A stretch of 64,000 bases of DNA from Mesorhizobium neociceri (GCF_013520985.1 NZ_JACDTY010000002.1:62001-126000); one strand, 5' to 3'; positions 25,064 through 35,900 are shown, counted from the stretch's first letter. Program-made: numbers and translations. Notes: generated by a model not told the origin, from the letters alone.

Positions 25064-26890
25064 TCACAAAATCCGCTTGCCGAAGGCCGACATGACGAAG
25101 CTGACGGCGTCGGTGGCGATCCGGGGTTCGAGCTCCGCTGTCAGCCCGGAAACATCCATCGACAGCAGACCGCCGGAGAGCGCGATCGCCTCCATCGCCT
25201 GATGCGTTTCGCGCACCGTCAGCCCGCCGGAGCCTGCCGCCCAGCCGGCAAACTCGGTCGCCGTCGGCGAATAGCTGACATGAAAGCCTTGCGTGCCTGA
25301 CGTCGCGATGCGGATCGCCTCATGCATCAGGTCGCGCATGCCCATAGCGTCGATGTCGGTCATCGTGAAGGCCGAAACGCGCGAATCCTTCAGCACCCTC
25401 GCTTCGGCCGGATCGGCATGGCGCAGGCCGATGATGACGACATTTTCCGGCGACAGTTGCGGCTGCAGCGCTCCGGCCTTGTGATCGAGACCAAGTGTGC
25501 GCGCCAGCACCGAGGCTTCCGGCATAGCGGTGGCGTCTTCGTCCTCGGGCATCAGCGCGGCGATGGAATCGATCCAGATCAGGCCGAAGGAATGCGTCGC
25601 GCGCGCCGTTGCGGTCAGCGCCTTGTGGGCGATGCGGCGGTCGGCACCGGCAGCGAGCCGGATCAGGCCCGATGGCGGTCGCTCGATGTCGGCCAATTCG
25701 ACGACGTCGAAATTCATCGCCTCCAGCCGCGCGCCAGTTCCCTCGCGAGCCAGAATGCCGGCGGCCTCCTGCCCGGCCGAGATCGACACCATCTTGCGGC
25801 CGGAGAAATCCGCCACATCGTGCATCGGCGCCTTTTCGACATATTCCGAGGTCATCGCCAAAAGCATGGCGCCATAATTCATGCGGAAGGCGACGCGGTC
25901 GCCGACGGCGGGACGCGGATCGGCGTCCTGCACATCGAGCAGCAGATGGTCGCTGGACGCGCCGAGAACCCTTATCCCCTTGGCGATCGGCGTCAGCCCT
26001 TCGACCAGCACGTCCTCGCGGCCGATATTGGCGATGGCGCGCAGCCGGTCGCCTTCATCGGGGAAAACCGGCTGGTTGCCGAAAGCGTCGTAGCCGGATT
26101 CGCCGATCGGCCGTGACGGCTTGAGCTTGACCTCGATGATGTCGCTGGTCAGCCGGCAGGCATCGGGCTCGAGCTCCGGCCACGGCACATCGCGGAAGGT
26201 TTCGATGCCGCCCTGCAGGATCGCCTCGCCGACCCTCAGATTGTTGATGCCGGCCGGCAACTTGCCTTCGAGCAGCAGCGTCAGCGACGACGAGGCGCCG
26301 CCGGAAATGAAGTCGAGGCTTTTGCCGGACAGGCGCTCGGTCTTGTAGGCATGGGCGACCAGTTGGCCGAGGTTTTCCGGCGTCGGCATGATGGCGCCGA
26401 AACAGCCGAGATTGGTGCCGATGCCAGCGATGCGCACACCCTTGAACGCAAGGATCTGCTCGACGGTAGGGATCAGGTCGCTGGGCCAGATGCCTTCACG
26501 GAGGTCGCCGAGATCGATCATCAGCATGATGTCGTGGACGCGGCCCATGCGCTCGGCAATGCGCGATATCTCGCGGATGGTGGTCAGTTCCGACTGCAGG
26601 CTGATGTCGACGGTGCGCACCACCTCCTCGACACGCGCCATGGGCGGGCTGCGTAACAACATGATCGGCGCGCTAATGCCGCTGTCGCGCAGCCGGCGAA
26701 TGTTTTCGAAACGCGATTCGGCAATACCGGCAACACCGCCGCGCAACATGGCGCGCGCCACTTGCGGCATGCCGCAGGTGCCCTTGGTGACGCCGAACAC
26801 CTTGATACCCGACAGCGCGCAACGGTCGACGATGGTGCGCGCGTTGCGCTCGATGCGGCCAAGATCGATGGCGACTTGCGGTCCCGACAT
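25064..26890 (-). CDS. fold-III PLP amino-acid racemase fused to an arginase-like domain
   Basis: A 608-residue fusion. Residues ~1-365 are an alanine-racemase-N-like fold-III PLP domain of the ornithine-racemase type: PLP lysine Lys36 in VFGVTKGTCG, then AESRFENIRRLRDSG, MIDLGDLREGIWP, GIGTNLGCFGAIMPT and SGGASSSLTLL. Residues ~367-608 follow the arginase/agmatinase fold: GLIWIDSIAAL, VVIIGLRHADPAE, AFTMTDIDAMG, HVSYSPTATEF and GGLTVRETHQAMEAI. The metal ligands are mostly gone: the DAHAD segment reads DSIAA (Asp441 kept, His and second Asp lost), and SxDxDxxDP reads SYSPTATEF. The C-terminal domain is thus probably not catalytic. It starts two bases after the dehydrogenase gene ends, so the two work together on D- or L-amino acids, perhaps basic ones. 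Confidence 0.85.
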   Translation of the reverse strand: MSGPQVAIDLGRIERNARTIVDRCALSGIKVFGVTKGTCGMPQVARAMLRGGVAGIAESRFENIRRLRDSGISAPIMLLRSPPMARVEEVVRTVDISLQSELTTIREISRIAERMGRVHDIMLMIDLGDLREGIWPSDLIPTVEQILAFKGVRIAGIGTNLGCFGAIMPTPENLGQLVAHAYKTERLSGKSLDFISGGASSSLTLLLEGKLPAGINNLRVGEAILQGGIETFRDVPWPELEPDACRLTSDIIEVKLKPSRPIGESGYDAFGNQPVFPDEGDRLRAIANIGREDVLVEGLTPIAKGIRVLGASSDHLLLDVQDADPRPAVGDRVAFRMNYGAMLLAMTSEYVEKAPMHDVADFSGRKMVSISAGQEAAGILAREGTGARLEAMNFDVVELADIERPPSGLIRLAAGADRRIAHKALTATARATHSFGLIWIDSIAALMPEDEDATAMPEASVLARTLGLDHKAGALQPQLSPENVVIIGLRHADPAEARVLKDSRVSAFTMTDIDAMGMRDLMHEAIRIATSGTQGFHVSYSPTATEFAGWAAGSGGLTVRETHQAMEAIALSGGLLSMDVSGLTAELEPRIATDAVSFVMSAFGKRIL

Positions 26891-26892
26891 CT

Positions 26893-28143
26893 CTAGCCTC
26901 CGTAGACCAGACCTTGCGGGTCGATCTCGGGCTTGCGGCCGGCGACGAGGTCGGCCAGGAGTTTGCCGGAGCCGCAGGCCATGGTCCAGCCGACATGGCC
27001 GTGGCCGGTATCGAGATAGAGGTTTTTGTAGCGCGCCTGTCCGATCACCGGCACGGAGTTCGGCATCATCGGCCGCAGGCCCGCCCAGAGTTCGGCCTTC
27101 TTCTCGTCGAAGGCGCCGGGAAACAGATCCTTGCCGGTTCGGAACATGGCGGCGAAATCGCTCGGCTTGTGGCTACGGTCAAAGCCGGTGAATTCGGCGG
27201 TTGAGGCGAGTCGCAAGCGGTTGCCCAGCCTGGAATAGGCGATCAGTTGGTCCTCGTCGGCCCCACCCATGGTCGGACCCTTGCTCTCGTCGTCCAGCGG
27301 TATGGTCGCCGTGTAGCCCTTCACCGGATACACCGGCAAGTCGATGCCGTAACGGCGGCCGAGCAGGCCACTTTCCGGCCCCATCGAGATGACCACCGCA
27401 TCACCAGTGACCGGGCCAGCCGAGGTGATCACCGCGCGCACCCGGTCGCCTTCGATGTCGAGGCCTTCGACCGTCGTGCCATAGAGAAATTTCACGCCGA
27501 GCTTCTCGGCGGCATAGGCGGCGAGCTTTTCCACGAACTGCCGGGAATCGCCGGTCTGGTCGATCGGCGAATAGACACCGCCGGCGATCTTTTCCTTCAC
27601 CCCGGCAAGACCCGGCTCCAGCTCGATCAGCCGGTCGCGGCCGACGATCTCGATCGGCAGGCCATGCTCGGCGAGATAGCGGTAATTGTCGGTGCCGGTG
27701 TCGAGACTGCGCTGCGAGCGGAAGAAGTAGAGGATACCCTTCTTGCGCTCGTCATAGTGAATACCGGTGTCGGCCGAGATGGCGTTGATGCAGTCGCGCG
27801 AATAGAGCGCGAGGCGCAATTTGACCCGGCTGTTGGCGTGTAGCCGCGCCACTGTGCACTGGCGCAGGAAGCGCAGGCTCCAGGCGAGGAAATAGGGATC
27901 GAAGCGCAGCCTGACTTTAATGCCGAGATCATGGTTCCAGAGGGCGCGCAGAAAAGTCTTCAGCGCCGCCGGCGAGGCCCAGGCGGTGGCATCGCCCGGC
28001 GATACCAGGCCGGCATTGGACTGGCTGGTGCCGCGTGCCGGCGCCGGATGGCGCTCGATGACTGTGACCTCGTGGCCATCGGCGGCCAGATAATAGGCGG
28101 CCGCTGTACCGACAACGCCGGCTCCGAGCACCGTTATCTTCAT
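26893..28143 (-). CDS. FAD-dependent D-amino-acid dehydrogenase (DadA-like)
   Basis: A 416-residue flavoenzyme of the DAO/DadA family that deaminates D-amino acids to keto acids, passing electrons to the respiratory chain. The FAD-binding motif is at the start (ITVLGAGVVGTAAAYYLAADGHEVTVIER), followed by SQSNAGLVSPGDATAWASP as in DadA, and TGHGHVGWTMACGSGKLLADL near the C-terminus, the second flavin contact. ATG 28143 follows GGGGATGGC. The next gene on the strand, two bases away, is the racemase fusion, so one protein would make the D-isomer and the other oxidise it. Its substrate is unknown. Confidence 0.9.
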   Translation of the reverse strand: MKITVLGAGVVGTAAAYYLAADGHEVTVIERHPAPARGTSQSNAGLVSPGDATAWASPAALKTFLRALWNHDLGIKVRLRFDPYFLAWSLRFLRQCTVARLHANSRVKLRLALYSRDCINAISADTGIHYDERKKGILYFFRSQRSLDTGTDNYRYLAEHGLPIEIVGRDRLIELEPGLAGVKEKIAGGVYSPIDQTGDSRQFVEKLAAYAAEKLGVKFLYGTTVEGLDIEGDRVRAVITSAGPVTGDAVVISMGPESGLLGRRYGIDLPVYPVKGYTATIPLDDESKGPTMGGADEDQLIAYSRLGNRLRLASTAEFTGFDRSHKPSDFAAMFRTGKDLFPGAFDEKKAELWAGLRPMMPNSVPVIGQARYKNLYLDTGHGHVGWTMACGSGKLLADLVAGRKPEIDPQGLVYGG

Positions 28144-28248
28144 GCCATCCCCCAAAAGCTCCTCGCGGCGCCGCGCCTCCACGCTGCATCGCGAATGCCT
28201 TCAATAGCGCTTCGCCGCGCGCCTTGCGAGCCCTTGGGGACGCTAGGC

Positions 28249-29244
28249 TCAGCCCCGGGCAGAGTTCTTGCTGGTCAGGATGCGCTCCCAGGCGAGTGCG
28301 TCGGCGACGATCTGGTCGAGATCGTCGCGCTGCGGGGTCCAGCCGAGTTCGGCGCGCGCAAGGTCGGAATTGGCGACGATGGCGGCGGCGTCGCCGGGGC
28401 GCCGGTCACCCATCTTGACCTCGAAATCACGGCCGAAGGCGCGTCGCACGCTGTCGATGACCTCGAGCACCGAATAGCCGTGGCTGTAGCCACAATTGGC
28501 GACGAGGCTGTTGCCGCCGGCGCGCAGCCGTTGCAGCGCCAGGCGATGCGCCGCGACCAGGTCGCTGACATGAATGTAATCGCGCATGCAGGTACCGTCC
28601 GGCGTCGGATAGTCGGTGCCGAACACCTGCATGAACGCGCGCTTACCGAGCGCGGTCTCACAGGCGACCTTGATCAGATGCGTGGCGCCCGGCGTCGACT
28701 GGCCGGTGCGACCCCTTGGGTCGGCGCCGGCGACATTGAAATAGCGCAGCGCCGTATAGCGCAAGGGATGGGCAAGCGCTGCGTCGCGCAGCATCCATTC
28801 GCTCATCAGCTTGGACAGGCCGTAGGGCGATTCCGGCGCCAGGCGGGCGTCTTCGCGCACCGGCTCCAGTCCGGCGCCGCCATAGACGGCGGCGGTCGAG
28901 GAAAAGATGAAATGCGGTACGCCCTCGCGCACCGCGGTTTCGATCAGCGTGCGGGTCTTCGAGGTGTTGTTCTCGTAATAGGCGAGCGGATCGGTAACCG
29001 ATTCCGGGACCACGATCGAGCCGGCGAAATGGATGATCGCATCAACCTTGTTGTCCCGGATGATCGAGCCAACCAGTTCCTTGTCGGCAACATCGCCGAC
29101 GACCAACTTGGCCTCCGGCGCCACCGCCCATTCGAAGCCGGTGGAAAGCCGGTCGAGAACGACGACGCTCTCACCGGCATCCAGCAGTTCCCAGACCATG
29201 TGGCTGCCGATATAGCCGGCGCCGCCTGTTACCAAAACCGTCAT
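28249..29244 (-). CDS. galE: UDP-glucose 4-epimerase
   Basis: A 331-residue extended short-chain dehydrogenase that interconverts UDP-glucose and UDP-galactose. It has the NAD motif VTGGAGYIGSHMVWELL at residues 4-20, the catalytic pair SPYGLSK (Tyr and Lys) near residue 145, a Ser in FSSTAAVYG, and the RYFNVAGAD segment of GalE. The length is normal. It stands alone, between the dadA-like gene and hemA. In rhizobia GalE supplies UDP-galactose for exopolysaccharide and LPS and for galactose use. Confidence 0.9.
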   Translation of the reverse strand: MTVLVTGGAGYIGSHMVWELLDAGESVVVLDRLSTGFEWAVAPEAKLVVGDVADKELVGSIIRDNKVDAIIHFAGSIVVPESVTDPLAYYENNTSKTRTLIETAVREGVPHFIFSSTAAVYGGAGLEPVREDARLAPESPYGLSKLMSEWMLRDAALAHPLRYTALRYFNVAGADPRGRTGQSTPGATHLIKVACETALGKRAFMQVFGTDYPTPDGTCMRDYIHVSDLVAAHRLALQRLRAGGNSLVANCGYSHGYSVLEVIDSVRRAFGRDFEVKMGDRRPGDAAAIVANSDLARAELGWTPQRDDLDQIVADALAWERILTSKNSARG

Positions 29245-29384
29245 TCCGTATCCTCGCTATTCAAGATTTATCGGAAACTGTCTCAAATGCCGCCTTACTG
29301 GAAAGACCGCCGCAGGGCTATACAAGACCGGTATGTTAAGTCCGTAACAGTCTCAGCGGCCCAAGGCATCGTAGTGAAACAAAG

Positions 29385-29398
29385 TTGATGCACATCAA
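29385..29398. promoter_or_regulatory. perfect FNR/FixK-type box upstream of hemA
   Basis: TTGATGCACATCAA is a perfect TTGAT-N4-ATCAA site. It is 124 bases before the hemA start. FixK/FnrL-type regulators bind this sequence and control haem synthesis genes at low oxygen in many alphaproteobacteria. The site is seen directly; regulation is inferred. Confidence 0.75.
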
Positions 29399-29521
29399 GG
29401 GAATAGGGCACGATCCCGGATCGTTAGGAACAGTGGCGGGGCGTGGCATTTTGACCAAACAGCCCCGGTGGACGACGAATGGGCCAATGATTATGATCCC
29501 GCGCAAAACTGGGAAGGCGAC

Positions 29522-30799
29522 ATGAACTATCAGCGGTTCTTCGAGGAAGCGATCGATCAGCTCCATGCCGAGCGGCGCTACCGCGTCTTCGCCGATCTCG
29601 AGCGCATTGTCGGCAAGTTTCCACGCGCCATCTGGCGTTCCAACGGCCGCGCCGAGGAAATAACCGTCTGGTGTTCCAACGACTATCTCGGCATGGGCCA
29701 GAACCCCGATGTCATCGCCGCGTTCCAGAATGCGGCCGGCAAGATGGGCTCGGGCGCCGGCGGCACCCGCAACATTTCAGGTACCAGCAACCCGCTGGTC
29801 GAGCTCGAAGTGGAACTGGCCGACCTGCACGACAAGGAAGCGGCCCTGGTCTTCACCTCCGGCTTCGTCTCCAACGAAGCCTCGATCTCGACCATTGCAC
29901 GGCTTTTGCCCAACTGCCTGATCATCTCGGACGAGCTGAACCACGCCTCGATGATCGAGGGCGTGCGGCGCTCGGGCGCCGAAAAGAAGATTTTCCGCCA
30001 CAATGACGTCGCGCATCTCGAAAGCCTGCTGCAGGCGGCGGGCCGCGAACGCGCCAAGCTGATCGTGTTCGAGAGCGTCTATTCGATGGATGGCGACATT
30101 GCGCCGATCAAGCAGATCGTCGAACTGGCCGAACGCTACAATGCCATGACCTATGTCGACGAGGTCCATGCCGTCGGCATGTACGGGTCGCGCGGCGGCG
30201 GCATCACCGAGCGCGAGGGGCTGGCCGACCGCATCGACATCATCGAGGGCACGCTGGCCAAGGCATTCGGCACGCTCGGCGGCTATATCGCCGGCAACAG
30301 CGCCGTCATCGACGCCGTGCGCTCCTATGCGCCGGGCTTCATCTTCACCACGGCGCTGCCGCCAGCAATCGCCGCTGCCGCCACCACCTCCATCCGCCAT
30401 CTCAAGCGCTCGCAGGCCGAACGCGATGCGCAGCAGCGCCAGGCGTCGCGGACCAAGGAGGTTCTCAGCGCAGCCGGCCTGCCGGTGATGGAGTCGCCGA
30501 CGCACATCGTACCGGTGCTGGTCGGTGACCCCGAACTTTGCAAGATGGCCAGCGACCGCCTGCTCGGCGTGCACGGCATCTACATCCAGCCTATCAACTA
30601 CCCGACCGTGCCGCGCGGCACCGAGCGGCTGCGCATTACGCCGACGCCGTTCCATACCGATGAACTGATTGCGGGACTGCAGGACGCGCTGGTCGAGACA
30701 TGGGATGCACTCGGCATCCCCTACGGCTCCGCCGGACGGCCCGCCGTCGCAAAGAGCGACCGAATCGTTCCCCTGCTGGTGCCGAAGTCGGGCGGCTGA
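29522..30799 (+). CDS. hemA: 5-aminolevulinate synthase
   Basis: A 425-residue fold-I PLP enzyme that condenses glycine and succinyl-CoA into 5-aminolevulinate, the first step of haem synthesis in alphaproteobacteria. The glycine-rich segment [21 protein letters not shown], the cofactor-Asp region [19 protein letters not shown] and the PLP lysine in [17 protein letters not shown] are all present. ATG 29522 is preceded by GGAAGG, so the open frame back to 29468 is not used. A perfect FNR/FixK box upstream suggests oxygen control. The last ~20 residues are a poorly conserved tail. Confidence 0.95.
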   Translation: MNYQRFFEEAIDQLHAERRYRVFADLERIVGKFPRAIWRSNGRAEEITVWCSNDYLGMGQNPDVIAAFQNAAGKMGSGAGGTRNISGTSNPLVELEVELADLHDKEAALVFTSGFVSNEASISTIARLLPNCLIISDELNHASMIEGVRRSGAEKKIFRHNDVAHLESLLQAAGRERAKLIVFESVYSMDGDIAPIKQIVELAERYNAMTYVDEVHAVGMYGSRGGGITEREGLADRIDIIEGTLAKAFGTLGGYIAGNSAVIDAVRSYAPGFIFTTALPPAIAAAATTSIRHLKRSQAERDAQQRQASRTKEVLSAAGLPVMESPTHIVPVLVGDPELCKMASDRLLGVHGIYIQPINYPTVPRGTERLRITPTPFHTDELIAGLQDALVETWDALGIPYGSAGRPAVAKSDRIVPLLVPKSGG

Positions 30800-30954
30800 A
30801 GCCCGTTTGAAACCCTACTCCGGCGGCCATCTGGTTCGGTTTTCTGCGCTTCCGGTGCTCACGGACCCAAATGTCTGCTGCGCTCCGGTTCTCGAAACCC
30901 ACACCAGCTGACTCACCGGAGCGAGTTTCAATTCGGGCTTCTTCGGCGGTTTGG

Positions 30955-32121
30955 CTAAACCGTCTTCATCCACTTCGCCAGCCGATGCGCGGCTTCCTCG
31001 AGCTGATCGAGGCGGCGGTGGAAACATAGCCGCAAAAACGCTTCGCCGCCGGGGCCGAAGGCGGTGCCGGGGGCCAGACCGACATTGGCCTTGTCGACGA
31101 TGTCGAAGGCGGCCCGGCGCGGATCGGTGAGGCCGTCGACCGTGAAGAACAGGTAGAACGCGCCTTGCGGCACGGTGAAGCGCGCTTTGCCGGTGGCGCC
31201 GAGGATATTGCAGACCATGTTGCGCGCCTTCCTGGCCCGCTCCACCTGTTCGACGATGAAGCCATCGCCGTGGTCGAGGGCGGCGACGGCGCCGCGCTGC
31301 ATGAACTGGGCGACACCCGAGGTCGAATACTGGATCAGGTTTTCGAACACCTGCTGCAGGTCGGGATGGGTCTTGATCCAGCCGATGCGCCAGCCGGTCA
31401 TCGCCCAGTTCTTGGAAAAACTATTGACGAACAGGATGCGGTCTTCCGCGGTCGAAATGTCGAGGAAGGACGGTGCGCGGCCATGGCCGTAGTGGAACAG
31501 CGCATAAATCTCGTCGGCGATGATCCACAGGCCCTTTTCGCGGGCGAGATCGAGGATCGCCTGCAGCGTTTCCCGGTCGGCGGTCCAGCCGGTTGGGTTG
31601 GAGGGCGTGTTGACGAACAGCGCCTTGGTGCGCGGCGTGACCGCGGCAGCGATCTTGCCGACATCGCAGGACCAGCCATTGCCCGACTGATCTAGCGTGA
31701 CCGCCACAGGAGTAGCGCCAGAAACACCGGCGGCGGCGGCGAAATTCGGCCACGCCGGCGACAGATAGACAACCTCGTCGCCGCTGCCGGCGACGGCGGC
31801 GAGCGCCAGTTGGATGGCATGCATGCCGGATCCGGTGGCGATGAATTCTTCCTCGGCGAAATTCTTGCCGAAATGCCTGAGATAGTAGCGAGAGAGCGCT
31901 TGCCGCAGCTCCGGAATGCCCTTCTGCCAGGTGTAGAAGGTCTCGCCATTGGCGAGCCCCTTTGTGGCGGCTTCCGAGATGAAGGCAGGCGTCGGCAAAT
32001 CGCCTTCACCGGCCCAGAGCGGGATCATGCCCTCGCGTGTGCGGCCGTAGTTGACGACAGCGACAATGCCGCTTTCGGGTGCGGCCACGGCCTCGGGGCG
32101 CAAGCTATCGATCAGGGTCAT
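30955..32121 (-). CDS. class I PLP aminotransferase
   Basis: A 388-residue fold-I aminotransferase. It has the cofactor segments TGSGMHAIQLAL, FVNTPSNPTGWTAD (Asn contacting the ring), IIADEIYALFHYG and the PLP lysine in FSKNWAMTGWRIGW near residue 237, with the carboxylate-binding Arg near the end (LRLCFHRRLDQLEEA). The amino donor and acceptor cannot be told; relatives act on aspartate, aromatic or branched substrates. Starts at GTG 32127 and ATG 32121 are both possible and neither has a strong ribosome binding site. It lies alone between hemA and mscL and is followed by no clear terminator. Confidence 0.85.
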   Translation of the reverse strand: MTLIDSLRPEAVAAPESGIVAVVNYGRTREGMIPLWAGEGDLPTPAFISEAATKGLANGETFYTWQKGIPELRQALSRYYLRHFGKNFAEEEFIATGSGMHAIQLALAAVAGSGDEVVYLSPAWPNFAAAAGVSGATPVAVTLDQSGNGWSCDVGKIAAAVTPRTKALFVNTPSNPTGWTADRETLQAILDLAREKGLWIIADEIYALFHYGHGRAPSFLDISTAEDRILFVNSFSKNWAMTGWRIGWIKTHPDLQQVFENLIQYSTSGVAQFMQRGAVAALDHGDGFIVEQVERARKARNMVCNILGATGKARFTVPQGAFYLFFTVDGLTDPRRAAFDIVDKANVGLAPGTAFGPGGEAFLRLCFHRRLDQLEEAAHRLAKWMKTV

Positions 32122-32173
32122 GGACACGTCCGTCTTGATATCGAGCCAGTGCTCTTAGCAGATGCGACAACAG

Positions 32174-32203
32174 AAAACCCCGGCCGCGAACGACCGGGGT
32201 TTT
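32174..32203 (-). terminator. intrinsic terminator after mscL
   Basis: AAAACCCCGG and CCGGGGTTTT form a ten-base stem with a ten-base loop; the flanking A and T runs make it able to act in both directions. It lies just after the stop of mscL on the minus strand and before the aminotransferase. Confidence 0.85.
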
Positions 32204-32225
32204 GGTCCAAGGACCTGCCTCGGAG

Positions 32226-32648
32226 CTATTTCCTGGCGAGCAGATCGCGAATTTCGGTGAGCAGGGCGACGTCAGCCGGCGGCGGAGCCGCCGGGGCGGC
32301 GGGCTTCTCGCGCTCAAGCCGCTTGCGCAGATTGTTCACCGCCTTGACCATCAGGAAGATGATGAAGGCGAGGATAAGGAAGTTCAGCACCGCGGTGATG
32401 AAGCTTCCATAGGCAAGGACCGCGCCTTGCCCCTTGGCCGCATCCAGTGTGGCCGCGTTGACGGCCGACGAAAGTCCCAGGAAGTAGTTGTTGAAATCCA
32501 GTCCGCCGAAGATCGCGCCGACAATCGGCATGATGACGTCGTCGACCAGCGACTTGACGATAGTGCCAAAGGAAGCGCCGATAATGACGCCGACGGCCAA
32601 GTCCATCACGTTGCCCTTGGAAATGAATTCCTGGAACTCTTTCAGCAT
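32226..32648 (-). CDS. mscL: large-conductance mechanosensitive channel MscL
   Basis: A 140-residue channel that opens under membrane tension to release solutes during osmotic downshock. The N-terminal [38 protein letters not shown] holds the amphipathic helix and first membrane helix. A periplasmic loop with a FNNYFL segment follows, then the second helix ([20 protein letters not shown]) and a C-terminal helix ([13 protein letters not shown]). AAGGAGGGTCGA precedes ATG 32648. The length is normal for the family. Confidence 0.95.
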   Translation of the reverse strand: MLKEFQEFISKGNVMDLAVGVIIGASFGTIVKSLVDDVIMPIVGAIFGGLDFNNYFLGLSSAVNAATLDAAKGQGAVLAYGSFITAVLNFLILAFIIFLMVKAVNNLRKRLEREKPAAPAAPPPADVALLTEIRDLLARK

Positions 32649-32901
32649 TCGACCCTCCTTGTCACGACAAGGCCGCGCTGCCGCCGTCCTCTGGCGCCGG
32701 CCCGCACATACCATAACAAAAACCTGCGGTTGCAACAGAAGCAAACGCTGGAAAACACCGCTTTCTCCTTACCTCAGGTCATGGCTCGACAGAGCGACAC
32801 GCAGCCGCCATGCGCCGAAAGCCGCGATGGACTCGACCCCAAAGCTGTGATTGCGTCTGGGGCGCGCCGGGCGAATACCGGCCAGGGAGGACTTTCGGGC
32901 C

Positions 32902-35900
32902 GTGCAGGGCTGGTTCATCGTCATCATCGCCATCGCCTATGTGACGCTGCTGTTCGCCATCGCCAGCCTCGGCGACCGGCGTTCGGCGGCTTCGGGGCCT
33001 GGCCGTGCCCGGCCCTTCATCTACGCGCTCAGCCTCGCCATCTACTGCACCTCCTGGACCTTCTTCGGCTCGGTCGGGCTTTCCTCCGAACGAGGCCTCG
33101 AATTTCTCGGCATCTATACCGGCCCGGTGCTGGTGTTCGTGTTCGGTTTTCCGCTGCTCAACCGCATCGTGCGGCTGGCCAAGAGCGAGAAGATCACCTC
33201 GATCGCCGACTTCCTCGGCGCCCGCTACGGCAAGAGTTTTGCCGTCTCGGCGATCGCCACGCTGATCGCCACCATCGGCGCGGTCCCGTACATCGCGCTG
33301 CAATTGAAGGCGATTTCCGGTTCGGTCGGCCTGATGGTCGAGCACTATACCGGATCGCCGCCGTCCTTCGATCCGTTCGTCAGCGACATCTCGCTGGTCG
33401 TGGCCATGCTGCTCGCGCTGTTTGCGGTGCTGTTCGGCACCCGCCATGCCGACGCCACCGAGCACCAGGACGGGCTGGTGCTGGCGGTGGCGGTCGAAAC
33501 CGTGGTCAAGCTCGCCGCCTTCCTGGCGATCGGCCTGATGGTCACCTTCCTGATCTTCGGCGGCCCGGGCGATATGATCGACAAGCTCGCGCAGAACAAC
33601 CAGGTGCGGCACGCCATGGGCTACAACACCTCGCTCGCCACCTGGCTGGTGCTGACCTGTTTGAGCGGCTTTGCCATCATCATGCTGCCGCGCCAGTTCT
33701 ACGTCACCATCGTCGAGAACCGCGGCGAGGCTGAGCTGCGTACAGCGACCTGGGTGTTTCCGCTCTATCTCGTGGCGATCAACCTGTTCGTGCTGCCGAT
33801 TGCCTTCGCCGGCCTGTCGCTGGTCGGCACCAGGACCAGCAGCGACCTCTACGTGCTGTCGCTGCCGTTGTTCAGCGGCCATGACGTGCTCGCCATGGCG
33901 GCCTTCATCGGGGGCCTGTCGGCGGCGACCGCCATGGTGATCGTCGAAAGCGTGGCGCTGTCGATCATGATCTCGAACGATCTCGTCATCCCGCTTTTCG
34001 TGCGCCGCCTGCTCAAGACCACGACCTCGGAAAATGAGGACTGGTCGACGCTGATCCTCAATGTGCGGCGCGGCGCGATCTTCATCCTCTTGTTCATCGC
34101 CTTCCTCTACTACCGCGAAAGCACCAACGCGGTGCGGCTGTCGTCGATCGGCCTGATGTCGTTCGCGGCCATCGCCCAGTTCGCGCCGGCACTGATCGGC
34201 GGGCTGATCTGGCGCGGCGCCAATGGCAGGGGTGCAGCACTCGGCATGGTCGCCGGCATCCTCGTCTGGGGCTACACGCTGCTTTTGCCGTCGCTATCCG
34301 CGCCCGACGCTGCCATCGTGGTGCAGGGCCTGTTCGGCTTCGAGGCGCTGCGGCCGCAGGCTTTGTTCGGCACCATCGCCGAGCCGTTGAACCACGGCGT
34401 GTTGTGGAGCCTGTCGGTCAACACGCTGTTTTTTGTCCTCGGCTCACTGTCGCGCACGTCGGTGCCGCTGGAGCGCATCCAGGCCTCGATCTTCGTGCCG
34501 CGCGAGGCCAGCCCGATGCCCAGCCTGCGCCGCTTCCGCACCGCCATCACCGTCAACGTGCTGAAGGACACCATTTCGCGCTATCTCGGCGTCGAGCGCA
34601 CCGAGCGTTCCTTCCAGTCCTTCGAGAAAAGCACCGGCGTCTCGCTGCACGGCAATGAGCAGGCCAGCATGGATGTCATCCGCTTTTCCGAGCAGTTGCT
34701 GGCGAGCGCAGTCGGCTCCTCGTCGGCACGGCTGATCCTGTCGCTTTTGTTTCGCCGCAACGATCGCGAATCCAAGGACGCCTTCCGCCTGCTCGACGAC
34801 GCCACCGAGGCGCTGCAGCACAATCGCGATCTGCTGCAGATCGCGCTCGACCAGATGGAACAGGGCATCACCGTTTTCGACCGCGATTTCCGCCTGATCT
34901 GCTGGAACAGGCAATATCGCGCGCTGTTCGACCTGCCCGATGAGATGGGCCAGGTCGGCGTCTCCCTCGACCGTATCCTGCGTCACCTCGCCGAGCGCGG
35001 CGATATTCCGACCGACCAGCGCGTGGCGATGCTCAACCGGCTGACCAGCTTCGTCAGCCCATGGCAGATGGAATTGAAGACAAGCGGCCGTATCCTTGAG
35101 TTGCGCTCCAACCCGATGCCGGACGGCGGCATCGTCGCCACCTATGCCGACATTTCGGGACGCGTCGAACAGGATCTGGCGCTGAAGCGGGCCAATGAAT
35201 CGCTGGAGCAGCGGGTCAAGACGCGCACCATCGAACTGACGCGCGTCAATGAGGAACTGGCGCAGGCGCAGATGCTGGCCGAGGAGGCCAATCTGGGCAA
35301 GACGCGCTTCCTCGCCGCCGCCGGCCACGATATCCTGCAGCCGCTCAACGCCGCCCGGCTCTACTGCTCGTCACTGATCGAAAAGGCCGGCAAGGGCCCA
35401 GCTGGCAAGGCCGCCGTCAACATCGAATCCTCGCTGGAATCGGTCGAGACCATTCTGGGCGCCGTGCTCGACATTTCGCGCCTCGACGCCGGCGCGATGA
35501 AACCCGAGGACAGCGCCTTCCGGCTGGACGGGCTGCTGCGCCAGATCGGTAACGACTTCCAGCCACTCGCCGCCGAAAAGAAACTCGAGCTGACGATCAT
35601 GGCCTCGTCGCTCAGCGTGATGACGGACCGCAATCTGTTGCGCCGGCTGATCCAGAATCTGGTCTCCAACGCTATCAAATACACACGCAATGGCCGCATC
35701 CTCGTCGGCGTGCGGCGGCGCGGCGAGCTCGCCGAAATCCAGGTGATCGACACGGGCATCGGCATTGCCGGCGACAAGCTGAACACGGTCTTCAACGAGT
35801 TCGCCCGGCTCGATGAAGGCATGCGCGAGGCTGAAGGTCTCGGCCTCGGCCTCTCCATCGTCGACCGCATCGCCCGCGTCCTGCGGCTCGAAATCCGGAT

